Shown here: in pieces, positions 9,021-16,929 of the stretch | How positions within the stretch are numbered: position 1 is the first letter of the stretch | Layout: each line of letters opens with the position of its first letter | DNA from: Hymenobacter sp. H14-R3 | GTDB lineage: Bacteria; Bacteroidota; Bacteroidia; Cytophagales; Hymenobacteraceae | Reading direction: 5' to 3' | DNA: 64,000 nt | Assembly (NCBI RefSeq): GCF_030063445.1 | Contig: NZ_JASITD010000001.1 | Location: 186,001-250,000 of the forward strand | Notes under the pieces: model-generated | What the model was told of the DNA's origin: nothing | The model's database searches: none | What the model saw: the letters and a program-made list of their open reading frames with translations, nothing else | Position numbers and translations under genes: made by a program

Positions 9021-9734
9021 ATGAAGCCACCTAAGTTCAAAGACCTTATCCTGTTTGAGAACGACGATTACATCGTCGTCAACAAACCCCCGTACCTCTC
9101 CACGCTCGACGAGCGCATTGGCGTGGCCGCCAGCCTGTTGCGCATGGCCCGCGAATACGCCGACGATGCCCAGGTGGGCCACCGCCTCGACCGCGACACC
9201 AGCGGCGCGCTCGTGATAGCCAAAAACCCGGAGGCCTACCGCCACGTGTCGATGCAGTTCGAAAACCGTGAGGTGCGCAAGGTGTACCACGCCGTAACCT
9301 GGGGCGCCCCGCCGCTGGAACAGTTTGTGGTAGAGCGTAATATCGAAACCACCAAGAGCGGCAAGGCCCGCTTAGCCTTCAAGGGCAAGCCCGCAGAAAC
9401 GCGCTTCACCACCCTCGATACCTACGCCCGCCACTCGCTGGTGCAATGCGAGCCCGTAACCGGCCGCATGCACCAGATTCGCCTGCACCTGGCCTATGTG
9501 CAAGCGCCTATAGTGGGCGACCACCTCTACGGCGGCGAAGACTTTTTTCTGTCCACGCTCAAGAAGAAATTCAACCTGAAGGACGGCGAAACTGAGCAGC
9601 CCTTCATCAAGCGTTTTGCGCTGCACGCCAAGGAACTGGAGTTTACGGGGCTTGATGGCGTTGCCATTCAGGTAGACGCCCCGTACCCCAAAGACTTTAG
9701 GGTATTAGTCGAAACCCTGGCGCAGTATCGCTAA
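9021..9734 (+). CDS. RluA-family pseudouridine synthase
   Basis: A 237-residue enzyme that would convert uridines in rRNA or tRNA to pseudouridine. The catalytic motif GHRLDRDTSGALVIAKN carries the nucleophile Asp57, and a second conserved stretch GRMHQIRLHL is present. There is no N-terminal S4 domain. The family covers RluA, RluC, RluD and TruC, and the sequence alone does not say which site is modified. ATG 9021 is chosen over an in-frame GTG at 9012. A TACCTTTG promoter box ends only eight bases before this ATG, so the mRNA may have a very short leader. Confidence 0.93.
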   Translation: MKPPKFKDLILFENDDYIVVNKPPYLSTLDERIGVAASLLRMAREYADDAQVGHRLDRDTSGALVIAKNPEAYRHVSMQFENREVRKVYHAVTWGAPPLEQFVVERNIETTKSGKARLAFKGKPAETRFTTLDTYARHSLVQCEPVTGRMHQIRLHLAYVQAPIVGDHLYGGEDFFLSTLKKKFNLKDGETEQPFIKRFALHAKELEFTGLDGVAIQVDAPYPKDFRVLVETLAQYR

Positions 9735-9757
9735 CCTGCGCGCAGCTATCACGAACC

Positions 9758-10327
9758 ATGTCAAGCATTTGGACTCGTTTTGAAGCCTGGTTGGCCGCGA
9801 ATGCGCCGCAGTTGATAGACGAGCTAAATCCTGGCGCCACCGACGCCGAACTGCGCACGTTGGCCACGGCAATCGGTGCGGAGCTACCAGCCGATTTCCT
9901 GGCTTTCTACCGCGTGCACAACGGGCAGCGCAATCTTGACAATGCCCTGTTCATGGGCGAGGAACTGCTCTCCGTACCTCGTATGCTAGCCGAGTGGACC
10001 ATCTGGAATGACCTGCTGCAAGGCGGTGATTTTGAAGGGGCTACCTCAACCCCGGCCCCGGGCGTGCGCGCCGATTGGTGGAACCCACGCTGGCTGCCCC
10101 TCACCTATGACGGAGCGGGCAACCACTGCTGCCTCGACCTGTCGCCCGCGCCGGGCGGCACGCACGGCCAAATAATTCGGATGTGGCACGATGATGCCGA
10201 GCGCCCTATGCTGGCACCCTCTTTTACGGAGTGGGTTACGCAGTACGTAACGGCCCTGGAAGCCGGGGAATACGTGTTTAGTGAAGAGTACGACTGCATC
10301 GTATCAGCCGATGAGTTAGGTGAGTAA
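9758..10327 (+). CDS. SMI1/KNR4 (SUKH-1) family protein
   Basis: A 189-residue cytosolic protein of the SMI1/KNR4 type. Typical family signs are the N-terminal ATAIGAELPADFLAFYRVHNGQ (start of the fold), WLPLTYDGAGNHCCLDLSPAPGG, and a C-terminal SFTEWVTQYVTALEAG helix. SUKH-superfamily proteins often serve as immunity proteins against toxins, though stand-alone copies also occur with unknown roles. No toxin or secretion gene lies beside it, so an immunity function cannot be claimed here. The gene ends shortly before the rplM promoter region. Confidence 0.86.
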   Translation: MSSIWTRFEAWLAANAPQLIDELNPGATDAELRTLATAIGAELPADFLAFYRVHNGQRNLDNALFMGEELLSVPRMLAEWTIWNDLLQGGDFEGATSTPAPGVRADWWNPRWLPLTYDGAGNHCCLDLSPAPGGTHGQIIRMWHDDAERPMLAPSFTEWVTQYVTALEAGEYVFSEEYDCIVSADELGE

Positions 10328-10371
10328 TTCCCCACGCTACCCGTTGATTCACTAGAAATCAGTTGGTCGCA

Positions 10372-10478
10372 TTTGGTAATGTAGCAGAAAAAAGGTACCT
10401 TTGTGTCCGTTTTTCCCCAGCCCCAACCGGCTTGGGGGTTATTGTCAATTGTTTAGCCGGTAAATATTTACCATCCCT
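10372..10478 (+). promoter_or_regulatory. rplM promoter and structured mRNA leader
   Basis: A full Bacteroidota promoter is visible: TTTG at 10372-10375, 20-base spacer, TACCTTTG at 10396-10403. The leader of about 70 bases contains a stem of the type CCCCAA..TTGGGG near 10420-10440 and a perfect palindrome GGTAAATATTTACC just before the ATG. Such a structured leader fits L13 autoregulation, which is known for rplM in other bacteria; regulation here is inferred. Confidence 0.72.
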
Positions 10479-10931
10479 ATGGACCACCTGAGCTTCAAGA
10501 CGACCCACGTCAACAAGGCCAACGCCCAGAAAAACTGGGTTATCGTAGACGCCAGCGTGGCCCCGCTGGGCCGCGTGTGCAGCCAAATCGCCAACCTGTT
10601 GCGCGGCAAGCACAAGCCTTCGTTCACCCCCAACTCCGACTGCGGCGATAACGTAATCGTTATCAACGCGGACAAGCTGCACGTGACGGGCAAGAAAATG
10701 ACCGAGAAGCTGTACATCAGCCACTCGGGCTACCCCGGCGGCCAGAAGCAGCGCACCTTGCGCGAGCAGATGAACCGCGATTCGCGTAAGGCTATTGAGC
10801 ACGCCGTGAAAGGCATGTTGCAAGGCAACCGCCTCGGCGCTGCCCAGTACCGCAACATGTACGTGTACACTGGCACCGAGCATCCGCACGAAGCTCAGCA
10901 GCCCAAGCCGTACGAGCTGAAGAACCTGTAA
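10479..10931 (+). CDS. rplM: 50S ribosomal protein L13
   Basis: A 150-residue L13, a large-subunit protein that binds 23S rRNA early in assembly. Family segments include NWVIVDASVAPLGRVCSQIANLLRGK in its first third and the GYPGGQKQRTLREQM stretch in the middle. It is the first gene of the rplM-rpsI-rpsB cluster and has its own promoter upstream. Confidence 0.97.
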   Translation: MDHLSFKTTHVNKANAQKNWVIVDASVAPLGRVCSQIANLLRGKHKPSFTPNSDCGDNVIVINADKLHVTGKKMTEKLYISHSGYPGGQKQRTLREQMNRDSRKAIEHAVKGMLQGNRLGAAQYRNMYVYTGTEHPHEAQQPKPYELKNL

Positions 10932-10976
10932 ATCATTGTATTACGGCCACTTTCGGCCGCATATTTTTCCCACTAA

Positions 10977-11363
10977 ATGGCAGCTACTAACACCTCTGGT
11001 AGAAGAAAAACCTCGGTGGCCCGCATTTACATGCAGGCCGGGCAAGGGAATATCACTATCAACGACCGGGACATGAAGTCCTACTTCGCCAACGAATTGT
11101 TGGAGAACATCGTGAACCAGCCCTTGGCTACCCTTGAGCAGGTGGGCCAGTACGATATCAAAGTGAACGTGAAGGGCGGCGGCATCGCCGGCCAGGCCGA
11201 GGCTATCCGCCTTGCCATCTCGAAAGCTTTGGTAAGCGACAACGAGGAAGTGAAGTCGGCCCTTCGCAAGGAAGGCTTTATGACCCGCGACCCCCGCATG
11301 GTTGAACGTAAGAAGTTCGGCAAGCGCAAGGCACGTCGCTCGTTCCAGTTCTCCAAACGCTAA
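10977..11363 (+). CDS. rpsI: 30S ribosomal protein S9
   Basis: A 128-residue S9. It ends in the conserved basic tail (KKFGKRKARRSFQFSKR) whose last Lys-Arg reaches the P-site tRNA in known ribosomes. It starts 45 bases after rplM, the usual L13-S9 pairing in bacteria, and is followed 18 bases later by rpsB. Confidence 0.97.
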   Translation: MAATNTSGRRKTSVARIYMQAGQGNITINDRDMKSYFANELLENIVNQPLATLEQVGQYDIKVNVKGGGIAGQAEAIRLAISKALVSDNEEVKSALRKEGFMTRDPRMVERKKFGKRKARRSFQFSKR

Positions 11364-11381
11364 TATTCGAAGCAGACTATT

Positions 11382-12155
11382 ATGGCTCAGTCCACCACCT
11401 ACAAAGAGCTGCTTGACGCAGGTGCCCACTTTGGTCACCTTACGCGCAAGTGGGACCCGAAAATGGCGCCGTACATCTTCATGGAGAAGAACGGCATCCA
11501 TATTATCGACCTCAACAAGACTCTGGCTTCGCTGGATTACGCGTCGAATGCTATTCGCAACATTGCGAAAAGCGGCCGCAAAATCATGTTCGTAGCCACC
11601 AAAAAGCAGGCCCAGGAGATTGTGCAGACGGAGGCAGTGCGCCTCAAGATGCCTTTCGTAACGGACCGCTGGCTGGGCGGGATGCTGACGAACTTCGCCA
11701 CCATCCGCAAGAGCTTGAAGAAGATGAGCACCATCGACAAGATGGTGAAAGAGAACACCGCCTACGCCGCCCTGGCCAAGCGCGAGAAGCTGATGCTATC
11801 GCGTGAGCGCGACAAATTGGAGCGTGTGATGGGTGGTATCTCAGAGTTGAGCCGCCTGCCCGCTGCCTTGTTCGTGGTAGACGTGAAGCGCGAGCACATT
11901 GCTGTGAAAGAAGCGCAGAAATTGGGCATTCCGGTGTTTGCGATTTGCGATACCAACTCGAACCCAGATTTGGTACAATTCCCAATTCCGGCCAACGACG
12001 ACGCCTCGAAGTCTATCCAGCTCATCATCAACGTGATTGGCAAGGCTATCGAAGATGGCCTGTCGGAGCGTAAGGTTGACAAGGAGGATGCCGACCGCAA
12101 GGAAGCCGATGAGGCGGCCATTGCTGAAAAGACTGAGGCTGACAAAGAAGCCTAA
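11382..12155 (+). CDS. rpsB: 30S ribosomal protein S2
   Basis: A 257-residue S2, the late-assembling protein of the small-subunit body that anchors S1 in many bacteria. Family marks are LLDAGAHFGHLTRKWDPKM near the N-terminus and FVTDRWLGGMLTNF. The C-terminal 35 residues are a charged Glu/Lys/Asp/Ala tail, common in this phylum. A strong terminator follows, so the adjacent tsf is partly uncoupled from rpsB, unlike the classical rpsB-tsf operon. Confidence 0.97.
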   Translation: MAQSTTYKELLDAGAHFGHLTRKWDPKMAPYIFMEKNGIHIIDLNKTLASLDYASNAIRNIAKSGRKIMFVATKKQAQEIVQTEAVRLKMPFVTDRWLGGMLTNFATIRKSLKKMSTIDKMVKENTAYAALAKREKLMLSRERDKLERVMGGISELSRLPAALFVVDVKREHIAVKEAQKLGIPVFAICDTNSNPDLVQFPIPANDDASKSIQLIINVIGKAIEDGLSERKVDKEDADRKEADEAAIAEKTEADKEA

Positions 12156-12181
12156 GCCGCTCGCTGTCAAAGCTTGACGAA

Positions 12182-12230
12182 AAAGGGAACGGTCGAGGCA
12201 AATGCTTGGCGGTTCCCTTTTTCTTTTTTA
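12182..12230 (+). terminator. Intrinsic terminator between rpsB and tsf
   Basis: Stem AAAGGGAAC (12182-12190) with GTTCCCTTT (12212-12220), followed by TTCTTTTTT. It would end the rplM-rpsI-rpsB transcript before tsf. Confidence 0.87.
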
Positions 12231-12232
12231 AG

Positions 12233-12320
12233 AGTAGCGCAGACTCTGTGAGTCCGCGTTTGCATAGTTCAAAGATTCCATTCACTCACCAACTCGCGGA
12301 CTCGCAGAGTCCACGCTACT
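12233..12320. repeat. Palindromic repeat, family C, next to the tsf start codon
   Basis: Arms 12233-12258 and 12295-12320 pair at 23 of 26 positions. Each arm is also self-complementary (GACTC..GAGTC), so two small hairpins or one long stem can form. The right arm ends three bases before the tsf ATG, placing a stable structure at the translation start. Confidence 0.78.
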
Positions 12321-12323
12321 ACT

Positions 12324-13160
12324 ATGGCCGCTATCACCGCCGCAGATGTAAATAAGCTTCGCACCATGACCGGTGCAGGCATGATGGATTGCAAAAAAGC
12401 CCTGACCGAAGCCGATGGCGATTTCGAAGCCGCTCGCGACATTCTGCGTAAGCAGGGCCAGAAAATTGCTGATAAGCGCGCCGACAACGCTACGTCGGAA
12501 GGCTTAGTACTGGTAAACGTGAGCGCCGATGGCACTACCGGCAAGCTGGTAGCCCTCGCTTGCGAAACGGAGTCGGTAGCGAAAGTAGCTGACTTCCGCA
12601 CGCTGGTGCAGCAAATCCTGGACACGGCGGTGAAAACCAACGTGGGCACCAAGGAGGACTTGCTGGCCGCTACGGAGGCCGACGGCCGCACCGTGCAGGA
12701 GCACATTACCGAGCTGACCGGCAAAATCGGCGAGAAGCTTGACCTCATCTACACCACCCTCACCGCTGAGAAAGTAGCTTCGTACATCCACTCGGATAAC
12801 AAGAAGGGCGTACTCGTGGGCCTGAAGAACGTAGGTGATGCCGACATCGCCGCCGTAGGCCGCGACGTAGCCATGCAAATCGTTGCCATGAAGCCCGTTG
12901 CCGTTGACAAAGACGGTGTGGACGCTGGCACGGTAGAGCGCGAAATTGAAATCGGCAAGGAGCAGGCGCGTGCCGAAGGCAAGCCCGAGGCTATGCTGGA
13001 GAAAATCGCCCAGGGCAAGCTCAACAAATTCTACAAGGAGAACACCTTGCTGAACCAGGAGTTTGTAAAGGATAACTCGCTGACCATCGCGCAGTTGCTC
13101 GATAAAATGTCGAAAGGCATGACGGTATCGGACTTCAAGCGCGTAGCAATCGGCGCTTAG
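12324..13160 (+). CDS. tsf: Elongation factor Ts
   Basis: A 278-residue EF-Ts, the guanine-nucleotide exchange factor that recycles EF-Tu. The N-terminal UBA-like domain shows VNKLRTMTGAGMMDCKKALTEADGD (contact region with EF-Tu), followed by the dimerisation core with HSDNKKGVLVGL. It lies downstream of rpsB but is separated from it by a terminator and a family C repeat. A strong terminator follows. Confidence 0.97.
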   Translation: MAAITAADVNKLRTMTGAGMMDCKKALTEADGDFEAARDILRKQGQKIADKRADNATSEGLVLVNVSADGTTGKLVALACETESVAKVADFRTLVQQILDTAVKTNVGTKEDLLAATEADGRTVQEHITELTGKIGEKLDLIYTTLTAEKVASYIHSDNKKGVLVGLKNVGDADIAAVGRDVAMQIVAMKPVAVDKDGVDAGTVEREIEIGKEQARAEGKPEAMLEKIAQGKLNKFYKENTLLNQEFVKDNSLTIAQLLDKMSKGMTVSDFKRVAIGA

Positions 13161-13188
13161 TTTGTAGCCTGCTTCGCCCTAGTATAGG

Positions 13189-13222
13189 AAAGCCCGCTGG
13201 CAATGCGCCAGCGGGCTTTTTT
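13189..13222 (+). terminator. Intrinsic terminator of tsf
   Basis: A perfect 13-bp stem, AAAGCCCGCTGGC (13189-13201) with its complement at 13207-13219, followed by a run of T. It closes the translation cluster. Confidence 0.92.
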
Positions 13223-13241
13223 ACGTCCGTTGATTTCGCTC

Positions 13242-13862
13242 TCAATTGTTGGCCGGGTGGGGAGTGTTCATCTCCTCGTGCATTTTACTCATCATGCCCA
13301 AGTAGTTTTCTAGCGGCTCCATTCCAATTGCCGCCCGGCGCTTGTTCACGCTCTTGGGGTCGCGCAACGACTTAGGAACTGCTTTACCAAGTCCTGGCCC
13401 CTTGTATTCTACTTGCGTTCCATATTCTTCCGGCTGGTTTGCGTTTATGGCTACCCTGTCGGTCAGATAGGCGTAATTCACTGGACTGGCGTTTTTGCGC
13501 TTCACCTCGGGCAGCATGAGCTTCAGTATCTGGCGCTGAAAATCTGGGTGGGCGTCGGCGTGCTGCACCAGCAGCCAAAAGTTGTTGGAGCTTTTTTCAC
13601 CCACCTGCTTAAATCCAGGGTAGCCAGTCTGCTTTATAATCATTTCCAGAATAGGCTGATGGCGGGCGAAATTGTCTTTTTCTACTTGCACCAAGTCGCG
13701 GCCAGCACTATCAGGCAACTGCTTAAACATCTGCTGCATAGGCCACTGGTCTACGTAAGCCAGGCTATCAAGCGTTTTGCTCAGTTTGGGGTATACTACC
13801 GTCTGCGCAGTGACGGGAAGCGCAAGGCTGCTCACGCTTAGCAGTAATAAAAATTGTTTCAT
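13242..13862 (-). CDS. DUF6624-like exported protein
   Basis: A 206-residue protein with a signal peptide (MKQFLLLLSVSSLALPVTA). The body has the pattern I associate with DUF6624: a YPGFKQVGEKSSNNFWLLVQHADAHPDFQ stretch and, later, AYLTDRVAINANQPEEYGTQ. Proteins of this group are of unknown function and often occur in Bacteroidota and actinomycetes. It is followed on the same strand by no close partner, and converges with tsf. Exported location is predicted from the signal peptide; the family name is from memory of the motif pattern. Confidence 0.78.
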   Translation of the reverse strand: MKQFLLLLSVSSLALPVTAQTVVYPKLSKTLDSLAYVDQWPMQQMFKQLPDSAGRDLVQVEKDNFARHQPILEMIIKQTGYPGFKQVGEKSSNNFWLLVQHADAHPDFQRQILKLMLPEVKRKNASPVNYAYLTDRVAINANQPEEYGTQVEYKGPGLGKAVPKSLRDPKSVNKRRAAIGMEPLENYLGMMSKMHEEMNTPHPANN

Positions 13863-13889
13863 GCTACTTAAACTGCTTGAATATGAGCG

Positions 13890-14717
13890 TTATTGTTTAT
13901 CAGTCTCGCGGTGTTGCCACGCCCGTACCCGCGCCCGCGCATTCTGGCGCACATTGAGGTAGAACAGATTATAATCGACAATGTGGAAGGAAACGCGTAA
14001 CTCTCTGCGGCCCGGTATATGCAGGCGGCGGTAGCCGGAACGGTGCGGGTCATCGACCCAGAGTACGCCGCGGTAGGGCTGGGCAGTGGTAACGTGCGGG
14101 TCGATGCGCCGGAAGTTGAGGGGCACGCCTCCCCTATTCAGGCTGGCGGGGGCGTTGGCCGAGTCGAGCGTCCAGGTGAGGGGGTTGGTGACGAGCAAGC
14201 CGTGGTAGGGCTGGTAGTCGGTGCCGCGCACGGCAGTGTTCCAACCAATTATACCACCGGTTTGGAGCGAGTCGCGCAGGGCGGGCAGGTGCTGGTACTC
14301 GTTGGGCTTTACCAGGCGGCCGACCAGGTAGGCCGCCACTAACTGCTTGCGCAACTGCGGGTTATCATCGACCAGTTCGTGCAGGAGGCGGGTGAGGTGG
14401 GTAGTGCCCTGGCTATGGCCAGCCAGAATGAAGGGCCGGCCGTGGTTGTAGTGCGCGAGGTAATAGTGAAAGGCCGCCTTCACGTCGGCATAAGCCAGGT
14501 CGAGGGCAGGCTGAGCATTGGGGTCTTCGGTGGCGAAGAAGGTGTAGAGCGTGGCCTGCCGGTAGCGCGGGGCGTACAGCCGCCCCACATCGTAGAACAG
14601 GCTGGCCTGGTTGCGCAGGGAAGCACGGGCCGTATAGCGCTGCAAACGGCGCAGGCGGAGCGGAGCATTCCAGTAGCCCAACCGCCAGAAATAGGTGGTG
14701 GGATGCACGTAAAACAC
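13890..14717 (-). CDS. DUF3089 domain protein (body of an interrupted gene)
   Basis: The frame encodes an alpha/beta-hydrolase-like DUF3089 domain: DVFYVHPTTYF at its start, the nucleophile-elbow-like GHSQGTTHLTRLL in the middle, and a conserved end with SFHIVDYNLFYLNVRQNA. The first usable start is a GTG inside the conserved FYVHPTT region (14717), which is not a plausible natural beginning. The frame actually runs back in register to a lipoprotein signal peptide at 14945 but is broken by TAG at 14853-14855. As written, the enzyme would lack its export signal. Family members are secreted or lipoprotein hydrolases of unknown substrate. Either the gene is a recent pseudogene or the base call is wrong. 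Confidence 0.72.
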   Translation of the reverse strand: MFYVHPTTYFWRLGYWNAPLRLRRLQRYTARASLRNQASLFYDVGRLYAPRYRQATLYTFFATEDPNAQPALDLAYADVKAAFHYYLAHYNHGRPFILAGHSQGTTHLTRLLHELVDDNPQLRKQLVAAYLVGRLVKPNEYQHLPALRDSLQTGGIIGWNTAVRGTDYQPYHGLLVTNPLTWTLDSANAPASLNRGGVPLNFRRIDPHVTTAQPYRGVLWVDDPHRSGYRRLHIPGRRELRVSFHIVDYNLFYLNVRQNARARVRAWQHRETDKQ

Positions 14718-14945
14718 ATCGGCTACCGTATCGGGCGGGGTGGCGGGCAGGCAGGGCGGGCGTTGCTGGGCAGCACTGCAGTGGCCGGGCAGCGCCGCCC
14801 AATTAGCCGAATCGGCATAATCGGGGGCGGGCCCGGCCGCCTTGACCGAAAACTAATGCACAGGCTGCAATAGCGTGAGGCAGCTACTGAGCGCCCCCAG
14901 GGCGCTGAAACTGGCCACTAGCAAAGCCCAGCGAATAACCGGCAA
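14718..14945 (-). pseudogene. Detached N-terminus of the DUF3089 lipoprotein, in-frame TAG
   Basis: In the same frame as the DUF3089 body lies a TTG start at 14945, followed by a hydrophobic stretch (PVIRWALLVASFSALGAL) and a lipobox LSSC. After 30 codons the frame meets TAG at 14853-14855 and then continues open into the domain with no frameshift. The start sits two bases after the TGA stop of the SHOCT-domain gene, consistent with translational coupling. A single base change would restore a full lipoprotein. Confidence 0.68.
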
Positions 14946-14947
14946 AG

Positions 14948-15697
14948 TCAGGGTGCTTTAGTGGCCGAATCGGTGGATATAGTAGTGGTAGGCACCACGG
15001 CCGCCGGCACTTTGGCGGGCGGCGGGGCTACTACTGGGGCGGCTACCGAATCGGCTTTAAACTGGCTGGCCGCGGCGGGCACAACTGGCCGGGCCACGGG
15101 GGCTACGCGAATAGTTTCGGGCGCAACGGCGGGCGGCAGGGTTATCTGGTCGGCTTGGGGGCCCACTTCGGGCGCAACGGCCGTAGAGTCGGCGGCGGTT
15201 TGGCTGGCGCTGGCGAGGTGCTCATCGGGCGCGGCGGGGCGGCTCATAAACAGGTAGAGCACGAGGCCCAGCACCACCAGGGCCCCGCCGATGATAAATA
15301 CCAAATTAAGCGGGTTACGGCTCTCCTCGGCAAAACGCGGGTCGGGGCCAGCAGGCGGGGCGCTCGCGGCGGGCGCGGCCAGCCAGTCGGGCGCGGCGGC
15401 CGGAGGCGGCGCGGCCAATTCAGCGGGGTTGGGGGCTATTGTGTCGTAGGCGGCTATCGTGGCTTCGGGGATGGGCGCGGGGGCTTCGGGTAAAATGCTG
15501 TCTGGCAGCTCATTATCCAGTGGTAATACCGAATCCGAACTATTATCCTCCTGGGAAATTGGCAGGGCAGGCTCCAGGCCAAAAATCAGCTGGCGCTTGA
15601 GGATTTCGAATTCTTGCGGGGTAATGGTGCCCGCGTCCAGCATTTCTTTGAGCTGCCGCAGGGCGGCGAGCGACGAATGGGCATCGGACGGATTCAT
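14948..15697 (-). CDS. SHOCT-domain single-pass membrane protein
   Basis: A 249-residue protein with three parts. Residues 10-38 (LAALRQLKEMLDAGTITPQEF) form a SHOCT (short C-terminal-type) helical hairpin, here placed at the N-terminus. Residues 40-130 and 155-249 are Pro/Ala-rich low-complexity stretches. One membrane segment lies at about 131-151 (NLVFIIGGALVVLGLVLYLF). SHOCT motifs are thought to mediate oligomerisation. The stop codon is directly followed by the start of the DUF3089 lipoprotein, so the two were probably one operon. Confidence 0.8.
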   Translation of the reverse strand: MNPSDAHSSLAALRQLKEMLDAGTITPQEFEILKRQLIFGLEPALPISQEDNSSDSVLPLDNELPDSILPEAPAPIPEATIAAYDTIAPNPAELAAPPPAAAPDWLAAPAASAPPAGPDPRFAEESRNPLNLVFIIGGALVVLGLVLYLFMSRPAAPDEHLASASQTAADSTAVAPEVGPQADQITLPPAVAPETIRVAPVARPVVPAAASQFKADSVAAPVVAPPPAKVPAAVVPTTTISTDSATKAP

Positions 15698-15722
15698 AGC
15701 TAAAGCAATAAGTAACTAACAA

Positions 15723-16451
15723 TTAGGGCGTTACGATGGAAAGGCGCGTGCGGCGGCGCTCCAACAGCTTCACCCCGGCTTCGCGCAGCAACCCGTTGTT
15801 GACGAGTTGCACGCTGTCTTGGCTTAGGGTGATGGCATTGGCCTCGTTCTGACGCAGCAGCTCTTCGATGCGCTTGAGGTTGGCGGCGGTATTGGCGCGG
15901 GTGGCGTCGGCGTGGCGGTTCAGCTTCTCCTTTTCCTTGTCGATGGCCGCGATTTTAGCTTCGGCATCGGCTACCTGCTGGCGGTAGAAATTGGTGCGGG
16001 CGGCGGGCGCGTACTTCGTCAGAATACTCTCCAGTTGCTTAAAAGGCGCGGGCGTGAGGTCGGGCGAGAAGTAGGTGGAGGTTACTTTATCGCCAAACCC
16101 GCCAAACAGCGCCACTTCGGTGGTAGAGTCGGTGAGGGCCGTGGTGGCCGCGTATATATCGACGGTCCGGCTGGCGATAGACGTGCCGCTCACCTGCTTG
16201 GCCGCAAGCACGGGCTTCTTACCCAGCAAACCGGCCAAGCCACCCCTGAACGAGAGGCGCTGGCTGCTCTTCATGTAGGATTGCAGGAAGTCGCGGGTTT
16301 CGTCCTCGGTACCGTCGACCACCACGTTGACGCTGGCTTGGGTGTGGCCCGCGTAGGGCAGCTGGCCCTGGCGCACCTGGTAGCTTTGGGCCCAGGCGGG
16401 CGCGCTGGCAAAAAGGGCTCCTCCGAGCAGTACTAATCGCAAATTGAGCAT
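15723..16451 (-). CDS. Exported hypothetical protein with coiled coil
   Basis: A 242-residue protein starting MLNLRLVLLGGALFASAPAWAQ, a clear signal peptide. The middle resembles a DUF4468-like or similar small alpha/beta fold (weak impression only). The C-terminal third, about residues 155-205, is Lys/Glu/Ala/Asn-rich and predicted as a coiled coil, which is a trait of periplasmic scaffold or envelope proteins. Function unknown. ATG 16451 is chosen because it starts the signal peptide directly; a longer in-frame extension upstream lacks such features. A TACCTTTG box ends five bases before the ATG. Confidence 0.72.
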   Translation of the reverse strand: MLNLRLVLLGGALFASAPAWAQSYQVRQGQLPYAGHTQASVNVVVDGTEDETRDFLQSYMKSSQRLSFRGGLAGLLGKKPVLAAKQVSGTSIASRTVDIYAATTALTDSTTEVALFGGFGDKVTSTYFSPDLTPAPFKQLESILTKYAPAARTNFYRQQVADAEAKIAAIDKEKEKLNRHADATRANTAANLKRIEELLRQNEANAITLSQDSVQLVNNGLLREAGVKLLERRRTRLSIVTP

Positions 16452-16456
16452 GTTGG

Positions 16457-16464
16457 CAAAGGTA
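16457..16464 (-). promoter_or_regulatory. -7-like box directly before a signal-peptide gene
   Basis: On the minus strand TACCTTTG ends five bases before ATG 16451. There is no clear -33 TTTG. As at 9005, use of this box would give a nearly leaderless mRNA. Confidence 0.4.
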
Positions 16465-16473
16465 ATGGTGGAG

Positions 16474-16734
16474 CTAGCGCAAGTCGTGGCGCGCAAAGGC
16501 GGCGCGCATATCCTGCTGCATCAGCTGAAAGCGGGCCACGGCGGCGGCCAGAAACTCATCGTCGAGGATTTGGCGAATCTCCACGTCGGGCGGGACCACG
16601 CCGCTCAGGTCGAGGTCGGCCACCTTGTAGGTTTGCTCCAGGGGGCCCTGCTCCAGCTTGAGCAAGTATTTGCCGTTCCAGGCCAGCAGGGTGATTTTGA
16701 CTTGCGGATACGGAATGTCGGCAACGTGGCGCAT
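16474..16734 (-). CDS. Small hypothetical protein, 86 aa
   Basis: A short frame starting MRHVADIPYPQVKITLLAWNGK, with no signal peptide or membrane segment. The sequence alternates strands and two amphipathic helices near the C-terminus (DDEFLAAAVARFQLMQQDM). Codon use is like the flanking genes, which argues for a true coding region. I do not recognise a family. It lies just upstream of the coiled-coil protein gene on the same strand, so the two may be co-transcribed. A longer upstream frame is open to 16830 but looks less natural. Confidence 0.66.
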   Translation of the reverse strand: MRHVADIPYPQVKITLLAWNGKYLLKLEQGPLEQTYKVADLDLSGVVPPDVEIRQILDDEFLAAAVARFQLMQQDMRAAFARHDLR

Positions 16735-16929
16735 GAAGAAAGCAAGATGGAATTGGCCGAAGATAATACGGCGGCTGGCCCGGCTGGTTAAACCCGACGT
16801 TAACGCCGCAGTGAGCCCCGGCAGTTGCAAGCCTTGGTTAGCTATCCACTCCCGGCGGCGTTTTCAAGCGCTCGCAGCCCTCTACGCCGCGGGGTAGGGC
16901 CAGATGGGCACCTACCCCACGGCAACATT

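Noticed and set aside
9758..10327. SMI1/KNR4 protein as part of a toxin-immunity locus
   Set aside because: No toxin, secretion-system or polymorphic-toxin gene lies next to it, so only the family name is given.
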